DNA of 64,000 bases, from positions 1 to 64,000 of the forward strand of contig NZ_JADEVO010000006.1 in assembly GCF_017114825.1 (NCBI RefSeq), read 5' to 3'. The first letter of the stretch is position 1. Every line of letters starts with the position of its first letter. The notes beneath the pieces were generated by a model. The model was not told the DNA's origin. It worked only from the letters and a program-made list of their open reading frames with translations, and ran no database searches. Shown piece after piece: positions 1-7,557 of this stretch. The position numbers and the translations under genes are program-made. This stretch comes from Pseudomonas gregormendelii (GTDB taxonomy: Bacteria; Pseudomonadota; Gammaproteobacteria; Pseudomonadales; Pseudomonadaceae).

Positions 1-96
1 ATGGTGAGAGAGGCGATCCTAATCTACAACCAGGAGCGCCCGCACCTGTCCTTGAAATACAAAACGCCCGATGCGGTGCATCGGGCGTTGGGGTGA
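1..96 (+). CDS. IS3-family transposase (OrfB), C-terminal fragment
   Basis: Only the last 31 codons are in the window, ending with TGA at 94-96. They read as the C-terminal tail of an IS3-family integrase-type transposase: the segment YNQERPHLSL followed by KTPDAVHRA is the typical 'N-x-x-RPH-x-SL ... TP' ending of the rve domain. The ATG at position 1 is very probably an internal methionine, because the DDE catalytic core must lie further left. It belongs to the element inserted in comEC. Confidence 0.8.
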   Translation: MVREAILIYNQERPHLSLKYKTPDAVHRALG

Positions 97-127
97 AACA
101 GGTGTAAACCTATTTCAGGACTAGACA
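1..127 (+). mobile_element. right end of an IS3-family insertion sequence
   Basis: The first 96 bases encode the end of a transposase, and the next 31 bases look like the terminal inverted repeat region, ending in CA at 127 as expected for an IS3-type end (TG...CA). The comEC reading frame begins immediately after it, so the element was inserted into comEC. The left end, the rest of the transposase and the target duplication lie outside the window. The exact boundary is inferred from where comEC-like sequence starts and from the CA dinucleotide. Confidence 0.75.
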
Positions 128-2214
128 TTGGCTTCACTTGGGCCTGTACCCAGGCGCAATGGGCGCTAAGCGATCGCTTGCCGATTCAGCTCGAGGGTGA
201 AACCCGTTGGGTGGAGGGGACGGTCACGGGACTGCCGCAGAACGGCGAAGGTGTCGTGCGCTTCGAGCTGTCGGACAGCCATTCCCGGCGTACAAAGCTC
301 CCGCAGCGGATGCGCCTGGCCTGGTACGACGGCCCTGCGGTGAATAGCGGGGAACGCTGGCGCCTGGCGGTCAAGCTGAAACGACCCATCGGGCTGCTCA
401 ATCCCCATGCTTTCGACTATGACGCCTGGCTGCTGGCGCAACGCATCGGCGCCACCGGCACGGTGAAGGCTGGCGAAAAACTCGCAGATGCCCGGGGAGC
501 CTGGCGCGATAGCCTGCGCCAGCGCTTGCTGAGTGTAGATGCGCAGGGCCGCAGCGGCGCGCTGGCGGCCTTGGTGCTGGGTGACGGCAGCGGCCTGAGT
601 CGCGAGGACTGGCAGGTGCTGCAAGACACCGGCACCGTGCATTTACTGGTGATTTCCGGGCAGCACATCGGTTTGCTGGCAGGCGTGATGTACTTGCTGA
701 TCGCGGGGCTTGCCCGTTATGGCATATGGCCGCGCCGTTTGCCCTGGCTGCCTTGGGCGTGCGGATTGGCATTTTCGGCGGCTCTTGGTTATGGCTTGCT
801 TGCCGGCTTCGACGTACCGGTGCGCCGGGCCTGCGTGATGATCGGCCTGGTGCTGCTGTGGCGCCTGCGTTTGCGCCATCTCGGCGCCTGGTGGCCGCTG
901 CTGCTGGCGCTGAACGGGGTCCTGTTGATGGACCCGCTGACGAGCCTGCAACCCGGTTTCTGGCTGTCCTTTGCGGCGGTGGCAGTGTTGATCTTCACCT
1001 TCGGCGGTCGGCTCGGCTCATTGCCCTGGTGGCAAACCTGGACTCGCGCCCAGTGGATGATCGCCATTGGTTTGAGTCCGCTTTTTCTCATCCTCGGCCT
1101 GCCGATCAGCGTCAGTGGGCCGATGGTAAATTTACTCGCGGTGCCCTGGATCAGTCTGTTGGTCCTGCCGCCTGCATTGCTTGGTACCTTGCTGCTGCCA
1201 ATGCCTTATGTGGGCGAGGGGTTGCTGTGGCTCGCCGGGGGGCTGCTCGACTGGCTGTTCAAGGGCCTGGCGCAAGCGGCGGGGCAGGTGCCCGCCTGGG
1301 ACCCTATGGCGATTGCGTTTTGGACCTGGGCGTTGGCCGCCGCCGGCGCCTTGCTGCTGCTGATGCCGGCGGGCGTGCCGCTGCGATGGCTGGGCTGGCC
1401 GATGCTGCTGTTACTGGTCTTGCCACCGCGTCCCACAATCGCCGAAGGCATTGCCGAGGTCTGGCTTCTGGACGTCGGCCAGGGCCTGGCGATCCTGGTG
1501 CGCACTCGTCATCACAACCTGTTGTATGACGCCGGGCCGCGTTCCGCGGGCATGGACATGGGCGCGCGAGTGGTGCTGCCGACGTTGCGCAAGCTGGGCG
1601 TGGAACAGCTTGACCTGATGCTGATCAGCCATGCTCACGCCGATCATGCCGGAGGCGCCAAGGCAGTGGTCGACGGAGTACCGGTCCGCAGGATAATGGG
1701 CGGCGAGCCCTTTCCCCCGGCAGATGGCCTGCTCGCAGATGCCTGCGAGAGCGGCGGACACTGGAATTGGGACGGGGTGGGCTTCCGGCTCTGGCAGTGG
1801 GCGTCGGCGCAGGACAGCAACTCCCGATCCTGCGTGTTGCAAATCGAGGCCACCGGCGAGCGGTTGCTGCTGACCGGTGATATCGAACGGGCCGCCGAGC
1901 ATGCATTGCTCGGCAGCCCGCTGGCCGTCGCCACTGACTGGTTGCAGGCTCCGCACCATGGCAGTCGCACTTCATCCTCGATGCCCCTGCTCAGCGTGCT
2001 CCAGCCCAAGGCGGTGCTGATCTCCCGCGGCAATGGCAATTCGTTCGGCCATCCGCACCCAACGGTGATAGCACGCTATCGAAAATTGGCAATGGGGATC
2101 TACGACAGTGCCCAGCAGGGCGCCGTTCATCTGCAACTGGGGACCTTCTCGGCACCGGCGACGATGCGTCAACACCGGCGCTTCTGGCGTGATCTGGCAC
2201 CGCTGGCAGAATGA
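128..2214 (+). pseudogene. comEC: comEC (DNA uptake channel), 5' end cut off by an IS element
   Basis: ComEC/Rec2 is the inner-membrane channel that passes single-stranded DNA during natural transformation. The open frame starts directly at the IS boundary with ComEC-like residues (GFTWACTQAQWALSDRL) and runs to TGA at 2212-2214. The hydrophobic competence domain is present, and so is the C-terminal metallo-beta-lactamase-like domain: the H-x-H-x-D-H motif falls at residues 485-490 and the APHHGS motif near 593, counted from the TTG at 178. About 60 N-terminal residues, including the first membrane segments, are missing compared with other pseudomonad ComEC proteins as I recall them. The TTG at 178 is the only possible start and has no visible ribosome binding site, so I treat the gene as broken, although a 678-residue protein cannot be excluded. 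It is followed by exbB. Confidence 0.75.
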
Positions 2215-2312
2215 CTGGCGGGCAGCGGGCCCCGACCGGTTGCGCCATCGTGGTCTTCGGTGCGAGAAGCCCCTATGGTAGAGTGGCGCACTTTTTCGAG
2301 GGGACTGTCACT

Positions 2313-2948
2313 GTGTGGGAATTGGTCAAATCCGGCGGCTGGATGATGCTGCCGATCATTCTGAGTTCCATCGTGGCCATGGCGATCGTTGTCGAGCGCC
2401 TGTGGACCCTGCGTGCCAGTCGTGTGACTCCGGAGCATTTGCTCGGCCAGGTCTGGGTCTGGATCAAGGACAAACAGCTCAATAAGGAAAAGCTCAAGGA
2501 ATTGCGTGCCAATTCCCCTCTGGGCGAAATCCTCGCGGCTGGCCTGGCCAACTCCCGGCATGGTCGCGAAATCATGAAAGAGTGCATCGAGGAAGCTGCG
2601 GCGCGAGTCATTCACGAACTCGAACGCTACATCAACGCCCTGGGCACGATTGCCGCCATGGCGCCGTTGCTGGGCTTGCTCGGCACCGTGCTGGGCATGA
2701 TCGATATCTTCAGTGCGTTCATGGGCACCGGCATGGGCACCAACGCGGCGGTACTCGCCGGTGGTATTTCCAAAGCCCTGATCACCACGGCCGCAGGCCT
2801 GATGGTCGGTATCCCGGCGGTGTTCTTCCACCGTTTCCTGCAACGCCGGATCGACGAACTGGTGGTGGGCATGGAACAGGAAGCGATCAAGCTGGTTGAG
2901 GTCGTACAGGGCGACCGTGATGTTGACCTGGCCGAGGGCAGAGCGTGA
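2313..2948 (+). CDS. exbB: MotA/TolQ/ExbB proton channel family protein
   Basis: This is an inner-membrane subunit of an ExbB/TolQ-type proton channel, which uses the proton motive force to energise an outer-membrane or envelope process. The 211-residue protein has the family layout: one N-terminal membrane helix (about 10-30), a cytoplasmic loop, then two helices (about 112-132 and 152-174) with the conserved APLLGLLGTV stretch. I choose the GTG at 2313 because GAGGGGA lies 8-14 bases upstream and the following VWELVKSGGW is the usual start of these proteins. It overlaps exbD by four bases. No TonB partner is next to it; its neighbours lpxK and kdsB suggest envelope biogenesis rather than siderophore uptake, but that is inference. 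Confidence 0.9.
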   Translation: MWELVKSGGWMMLPIILSSIVAMAIVVERLWTLRASRVTPEHLLGQVWVWIKDKQLNKEKLKELRANSPLGEILAAGLANSRHGREIMKECIEEAAARVIHELERYINALGTIAAMAPLLGLLGTVLGMIDIFSAFMGTGMGTNAAVLAGGISKALITTAAGLMVGIPAVFFHRFLQRRIDELVVGMEQEAIKLVEVVQGDRDVDLAEGRA

Positions 2949-3376
2949 AATTCCGCCGCAAGCCTCGGGAAACGGTCGATATAAACCTCGCTTCGCTGAT
3001 CGACGTGGTGTTTATCCTGCTGCTGTTTTTTGTCGTGACCACCACCTTCACCCGTGAAACCCAGCTGCGCGTCGACCTGCCGGAAGCCGTCAGCGGAACG
3101 CCTGCCGAAGATCAGCAGGTCAAGCACCTGGACGTGGCGATCAATGCTGAAGGCGCGTTTTCGGTGAATAACCAGGTCTTGCCCAAGAACGACCTGGCGA
3201 CCCTGATGGACGCCCTGCAGAAAGAATCCAACGGCGACACCAGCCTGCCGCTGTCCATCAGCGCCGACGGCAAGACCCAGCATCAGTCGGTCATCATCGC
3301 CATGGATGCTGCCGGCAAGCTCGGTTTCAGCCACCTGCGCATGACCACTGTCGAGGCGGCGCCGCCCGCGCCCTGA
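2945..3376 (+). CDS. exbD: ExbD/TolR family biopolymer transport protein
   Basis: The 143-residue protein is the partner of the upstream ExbB-like channel subunit. It has a short basic cytoplasmic N-terminus (MKFRRKPRE), a single membrane helix at about 16-36 whose start carries the conserved aspartate of the family ([14 protein letters not shown], the Asp needed for proton transfer), and a periplasmic domain of about 100 residues. The start is GTG at 2945, overlapping the end of exbB as GTGA. Its TGA overlaps the ATG of lpxK by one base, so exbB, exbD and lpxK are almost certainly translationally coupled. Confidence 0.92.
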   Translation: MKFRRKPRETVDINLASLIDVVFILLLFFVVTTTFTRETQLRVDLPEAVSGTPAEDQQVKHLDVAINAEGAFSVNNQVLPKNDLATLMDALQKESNGDTSLPLSISADGKTQHQSVIIAMDAAGKLGFSHLRMTTVEAAPPAP

Positions 3377-4386
3377 TGGCCATGTCCGATCGCTTGCTCG
3401 CCGCGTGGTACCAGGGACATCCGGCCCTGAAGCTGTTGCAGCCGCTGGAGTGGCTCTATCGCCGCGTGGTCACGAACAAGCGCAAGCGTTTCCTGGCGGG
3501 CGAGGGCGAGATCTATCAGCCGCCAGTGCCGTTGATCGTCGTCGGTAATATCACCGTCGGCGGCACGGGCAAGACTCCGCTGATTCTCTGGATGATCGAG
3601 CACTGCCAGCGTAGCGGGCTGCGCGTCGGGGTGGTCAGTCGGGGTTACGGCGCCAAACCACCGCAACTGCCATGGCGAGTCGCGGCGGATCAGGGCGCCG
3701 ATACTGCGGGCGACGAGCCTCTGTTGATCGTCCAGCGCACCGGCGTACCCTTAATGATCGACCCGGACCGCAGTCAGGCGGTCAAGGCCTTGCTCGAGAG
3801 TGAACCGCTGGACCTGATCCTGTCGGACGACGGCATGCAGCATTATCGCCTGGCCCGTGACCTTGAGCTGGTGCTGATCGACGCTGCCCGTGGCCTGGGT
3901 AACCAGCGCTGCCTGCCCGCCGGGCCCCTGCGTGAGCCGGTCGAGCGCCTTGAGAGCGTCGATGCGGTGCTCTACAACGGCGCCGCTGACGATCGCCATG
4001 ACGGGTTTGCGTTCCAGCTGCAACCTACCGCGCTGGTCAATCTGCGTAGCGGTGAACGGCGGCCGCTCGATCATTTTCCTGCGGGTCAGGCACTGCATGC
4101 CGTGGCCGGCATCGGTAATCCACAGCGTTTCTTCACGACCCTCGAAACGCTACACTGGAAGCCTGTACCGCACGCGTTCGCTGACCACGCCGAGTACAGC
4201 GTGCAGGCACTGAATTTCACTCCGTCATTGCCTTTGGTAATGACTGAAAAGGACGCGGTGAAGTGCCGTGCCTTCGCCGCCGCCGATTGGTGGTACCTGA
4301 CGGTCGATGCTGCGCCATCCCGGGCCTTTGTCGCCTGGTTCGATACGCAGCTGATGCGCCTGGTGCCGGACCGTCTTTTGCCTTAA
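3376..4386 (+). CDS. lpxK: tetraacyldisaccharide 4'-kinase LpxK
   Basis: LpxK phosphorylates the 4' position of the lipid A disaccharide precursor on the inner face of the inner membrane, the sixth step of lipid A synthesis. The 336-residue protein has the family length, an N-terminal amphipathic/hydrophobic region, and a Walker A loop GGTGKT at residues 62-67 preceded by VVGNITV. The SDDGMQH segment is also typical of LpxK. The start ATG overlaps the exbD stop (TGATG). Downstream are trm112 and kdsB, so lipid A and KDO supply genes share a transcript. Confidence 0.96.
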   Translation: MAMSDRLLAAWYQGHPALKLLQPLEWLYRRVVTNKRKRFLAGEGEIYQPPVPLIVVGNITVGGTGKTPLILWMIEHCQRSGLRVGVVSRGYGAKPPQLPWRVAADQGADTAGDEPLLIVQRTGVPLMIDPDRSQAVKALLESEPLDLILSDDGMQHYRLARDLELVLIDAARGLGNQRCLPAGPLREPVERLESVDAVLYNGAADDRHDGFAFQLQPTALVNLRSGERRPLDHFPAGQALHAVAGIGNPQRFFTTLETLHWKPVPHAFADHAEYSVQALNFTPSLPLVMTEKDAVKCRAFAAADWWYLTVDAAPSRAFVAWFDTQLMRLVPDRLLP

Positions 4387-4410
4387 CTCCGTTTTATCCA
4401 GGGAATGCTC

Positions 4411-4596
4411 ATGGACACCAAATTGCTCGATATCCTCGCTTGCCCCGTCTGCAAAGGCCCGCTCAAGCTCAGCGCTGACAAGACCGAGCTGATCAGCAAG
4501 GGCGCCGGCCTCGCTTATCCGATTCGTGACGGCATCCCGGTCATGCTCGAAACCGAAGCGCGCACCCTGACCACCGACGAGCGCCTGGATAAATGA
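4411..4596 (+). CDS. Trm112 family protein (YcaR-like)
   Basis: The 61-residue protein begins [18 protein letters not shown] and belongs to the Trm112/YcaR zinc-finger-like family. Members either activate methyltransferases or sit, with unknown role, between lpxK and kdsB in proteobacteria, as here. Only the first Cys pair (CPVC) is obvious, so it may not bind zinc in the classical way. I choose ATG 4411 rather than ATG 4405 because CAGGGA at 4399-4404 is correctly spaced from it. The stop overlaps the kdsB start (ATGA). Confidence 0.88.
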   Translation: MDTKLLDILACPVCKGPLKLSADKTELISKGAGLAYPIRDGIPVMLETEARTLTTDERLDK

Positions 4597-5357
4597 CCGC
4601 AGCCTTTACTGTCGTCATCCCATCGCGTTACGCCTCCACCCGTTTGCCTGGCAAGCCGCTGTTGCTGATCGCCGGCAAACCGATGATCCAGCACGTCTGG
4701 GAACAGGCGAGCAAAAGCAGCGCCGAGCGCGTGGTGGTGGCCACCGACGACCTGCGCATCGTCGCAGCCTGCAAAGGCTTTGGCGCTGAAGTGGTGCTGA
4801 CGCGTGAAGATCACAACTCCGGTACCGATCGCCTGGCCGAAGTGGCGACGAAGCTGGGCCTGGCGCCCGACGCCATCGTGGTCAACGTGCAAGGTGACGA
4901 ACCGCTGATTCCACCTGATGTGATCGATCAGGTCGCGGCCAACCTGGCAGCCCACACCGAAGCGCGCATGGCCACTCTGGCTGAGCCGATCGAAGATGTG
5001 GAAACCCTGTTCAACACTAATGTGGTCAAGGTGGTCAGTGACCTCAACGGTCTGGCGCTGACCTTCAGCCGAGCGACCTTGCCGTGGGCCCGCGATGACT
5101 TTGCCAGGAGTCGCGAGCAATTGCCGGAAGGCGTGCCGTACCGTCGCCACATCGGCATTTATGCTTACCGCGCCGGGTTCCTGCATGACTTCGTCAGCTG
5201 GGGCCCTTGCTGGCTGGAAAACACTGAATCCCTGGAACAACTAAGGGCCTTGTGGCACGGCGTGCGTATCCACGTGGCTGACGCTTTGATCGCGCCACCG
5301 ACCGGCGTCGATACCGCTGAAGACCTGGAGCGGGTTCGTCGCCTGCTGGAGGCCTGA
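4593..5357 (+). CDS. kdsB: 3-deoxy-manno-octulosonate cytidylyltransferase (CMP-KDO synthetase)
   Basis: KdsB activates KDO with CTP to give CMP-KDO, the donor for the inner core of lipopolysaccharide. The 254-residue length is standard. The N-terminal nucleotide-binding signature ([15 protein letters not shown], residues 9-23) and the NVQGDEPLI motif near residue 98 are present. The ATG overlaps the stop of the Trm112-like gene, and the stop overlaps the phosphatase start, so it lies in the middle of a coupled operon. Confidence 0.97.
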   Translation: MTAAFTVVIPSRYASTRLPGKPLLLIAGKPMIQHVWEQASKSSAERVVVATDDLRIVAACKGFGAEVVLTREDHNSGTDRLAEVATKLGLAPDAIVVNVQGDEPLIPPDVIDQVAANLAAHTEARMATLAEPIEDVETLFNTNVVKVVSDLNGLALTFSRATLPWARDDFARSREQLPEGVPYRRHIGIYAYRAGFLHDFVSWGPCWLENTESLEQLRALWHGVRIHVADALIAPPTGVDTAEDLERVRRLLEA

Positions 5358-5821
5358 TGCGGGTTCTGTTCGTCTGCCTGGGCAACATCTGCCGCTCGCC
5401 GACCGCCGAAGGCGTGCTGCGCCATAAACTGCGCGAGGCCGGGCTGGCGGGGCAAGTCGAGGTCGCCTCCGCCGGTACGGGCGACTGGCACGTCGGCAAG
5501 GCCCCGGATAAACGCAGCCAGGCCGCCGCCCGGCTACGCGGTTACGATTTGTCTGCCCAGCGCGCGCAGCAAGTCAGTCGTGCCGATTTCTCCATGTATG
5601 ACCTGATCCTGGCGATGGATAACAGCAACCTGCGCAATCTCAAGGCATTGCAGCCTGCGAAGGGCAAGGCGGAGCTTGACCTGTTCCTGCGCCGCTATCA
5701 GTCGGAACTCGATGAAGTTCCAGACCCGTACTACGACGGCGACCAGGGCTTCGAGCAGGTACTGGACCTGATCGAGCGCGCCAGTGACCTGCTGGTGATC
5801 GAATTGAAGGGGCGGTTATGA
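5357..5821 (+). CDS. low-molecular-weight protein-tyrosine-phosphatase
   Basis: This is a cytoplasmic phosphatase of the arsenate-reductase-like low-molecular-weight family, 154 residues. The catalytic P-loop C-x5-R is C7 to R13 in VCLGNICRSPTAEG at the N-terminus, and the general-acid aspartate lies in the C-terminal DPYYD motif near residue 122. In other species relatives dephosphorylate tyrosine kinases involved in polysaccharide export, but no such kinase is nearby. It overlaps kdsB by one base and murB by four bases. Confidence 0.92.
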   Translation: MRVLFVCLGNICRSPTAEGVLRHKLREAGLAGQVEVASAGTGDWHVGKAPDKRSQAAARLRGYDLSAQRAQQVSRADFSMYDLILAMDNSNLRNLKALQPAKGKAELDLFLRRYQSELDEVPDPYYDGDQGFEQVLDLIERASDLLVIELKGRL

Positions 5822-6837
5822 GTCTGCAGGTGCAAGCCCGGGTATCGCTCAAACCGTACAACAGCTTTGGCGTGGATGTGCAGGCCCGCCTGTTTGCCCA
5901 GGCCCACAGTGACGACGACGTGCGCGACGCCCTGGTGTATGCCACGCAGCACGAGGTGCCATTGCTGGTAATCGGTGGGGGCAGCAACTTGCTGCTCACC
6001 GCCGATATCCAGGCGCTGGTGCTGCGCATGGCCACCCGCGGGATTCGCCTGCTCAGCGATAACGGCCAGCAGGTGGTGATCGAAGCCGAAGCCGGCGAGC
6101 CTTGGCATCCGTTTGTGCAACACACCCTGGCCCAGGGTTTGTCTGGCCTGGAAAACCTCAGCCTGATCCCCGGTACGGTCGGCGCGGCACCGATGCAGAA
6201 CATCGGCGCTTATGGCGTGGAGATCAAGGACGTGTTTGCCGGCCTGACCGCGCTTGATCGCCGGACCGGCGAACTGCGCGACTTCAGCCTGGACGAGTGC
6301 AAGTTCGCCTACCGCGACAGCCTGTTCAAGCAGGAGCCGGGGCGCTGGTTGATCCTGCGGGTGCGCTTCAACCTGAACCGCGCTGAACACCTGCATCTGG
6401 AATACGGCCCGGTGCGTCAGCGCCTGACCGAGCAGGGCATTGACCGTCCGACTGCCGGCGACGTCAGCCAGGCGATCTGCAGCATTCGCAGCGAAAAACT
6501 GCCGGACCCTGCAGTACTGGGCAATGCTGGCAGTTTCTTCAAGAACCCTCTGGTACCGGCGGCGCTGGTCACCCGGCTCAAGGCTGAATTCCCGGACCTG
6601 GTGGCCTACGCGCAACCCGACGGGCAGATGAAGCTGGCGGCTGGATGGCTGATCGAGCGCGCAGGCTGGAAGGGCTTTCGCGAAGCCGACGCCGGTGTGC
6701 ACAAGTTGCAGGCGCTGGTGCTGGTCAACTATGGCGCTGCCACTGGCCTGCAGTTGCTGGACCTGGCGCAACGGATCCAGAAAGACATTTGGCAACGATT
6801 CCAGGTCGAGCTGGAAATGGAGCCCAACAGATATTGA
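5818..6837 (+). CDS. murB: UDP-N-acetylmuramate dehydrogenase
   Basis: MurB reduces UDP-GlcNAc-enolpyruvate to UDP-MurNAc with NADPH and FAD, a cytoplasmic step of peptidoglycan synthesis. The 339-residue protein is of the E. coli (type I) length. The FAD-binding segment VIGGGSNLLLT is at 51-61, and the catalytic-site segment GNAGSFFKNP is in the C-terminal third. It begins ATGA, overlapping the phosphatase stop, and ends the run that starts at comEC; a strong intrinsic terminator follows. Confidence 0.97.
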   Translation: MSLQVQARVSLKPYNSFGVDVQARLFAQAHSDDDVRDALVYATQHEVPLLVIGGGSNLLLTADIQALVLRMATRGIRLLSDNGQQVVIEAEAGEPWHPFVQHTLAQGLSGLENLSLIPGTVGAAPMQNIGAYGVEIKDVFAGLTALDRRTGELRDFSLDECKFAYRDSLFKQEPGRWLILRVRFNLNRAEHLHLEYGPVRQRLTEQGIDRPTAGDVSQAICSIRSEKLPDPAVLGNAGSFFKNPLVPAALVTRLKAEFPDLVAYAQPDGQMKLAAGWLIERAGWKGFREADAGVHKLQALVLVNYGAATGLQLLDLAQRIQKDIWQRFQVELEMEPNRY

Positions 6838-6864
6838 GGCTACGCTTTCAGCACTGCCCTGGAG

Positions 6865-6898
6865 GCCCTGCACATTTGTCGATGTGCAGGGCTTTTTT
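6865..6898 (+). terminator. intrinsic terminator after murB
   Basis: An 11-bp GC-rich stem (GCCCTGCACAT pairing with ATGTGCAGGGC) with a small loop is followed by six T. It sits 27 bases after the murB stop and closes the comEC-murB operon before the unrelated molybdenum hydroxylase block. Confidence 0.9.
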
Positions 6899-7086
6899 GT
6901 TAATCCTGGGTTAACTTAGCCGCCTAACGATACAAGCCATTTTGCTACACCAAAGGCCCGATGCAGACGTCGCCGTCGGCATGAGAGAGCCTCCTTAGCC
7001 TGAGTCGATCTGCGTGATGCCAACCGCCAGCCTCTGGCGGCAGATTGCTCGACCCCATAACCGTCTTTAGATATGCGGGCGTGCCC

Positions 7087-7557
7087 ATGATTACCCTGAA
7101 ACTCAACGGTCAAGACCATCAACTCGATGTCACCGAGGACATGCCCCTGCTCTGGGCAATTCGCGACGTGGCCGGTTACAACGGCACCAAGTTTGGCTGC
7201 GGCATGGGCCTGTGTGGTGCCTGCACCATTCACATCGACGGCTCCCCGGCACGCAGTTGCATCACGCCGATCGGCTCGGTGATCGGCCAGGGCGTTAGCA
7301 CCATCGACAATTTGCACAGCGACCCGGTTGGGCAAGTCGTCCAGCAAGCCTGGCTCGACACAGCAGTGGCCCAGTGCGGGTTCTGCCAGGGCGGGCAGAT
7401 CATGTCGGCGACAGCATTGCTCAAGGTCAACCCCAACCCCAGCGACGAGCAAATCGAAGAAGCGATGGTGGGCAACATTTGCCGTTGCGGCACCTACAAC
7501 CGTATCAAGACCGCCATACGCCAAGCCTCCACCCACCTGAAGGAGGCCAAGGCATGA
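7087..7557 (+). CDS. iorA: (2Fe-2S)-binding subunit of a molybdenum hydroxylase (isoquinoline 1-oxidoreductase alpha type)
   Basis: This is the small electron-transfer subunit of a xanthine-oxidase-family enzyme, 156 residues. Both [2Fe-2S] sites are visible: the plant-ferredoxin type with C38, C43, C46 and C58 (CGMGLCGAC), and the second, four-helix type with C97, C100, C132 and C134 (CGFC and ICRCG). I choose ATG 7087 because the domain starts there (MITLKLNGQ). The Moco subunit overlaps its stop codon. The isoquinoline oxidoreductase name reflects family resemblance; the real substrate is not known. Confidence 0.88.
   Translation: MITLKLNGQDHQLDVTEDMPLLWAIRDVAGYNGTKFGCGMGLCGACTIHIDGSPARSCITPIGSVIGQGVSTIDNLHSDPVGQVVQQAWLDTAVAQCGFCQGGQIMSATALLKVNPNPSDEQIEEAMVGNICRCGTYNRIKTAIRQASTHLKEAKA

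Noticed and set aside
178..2214. Intact comEC starting at TTG 178
   Set aside because: No ribosome binding site precedes it, conserved ComEC residues continue upstream to the IS boundary, and N-terminal membrane segments are missing.
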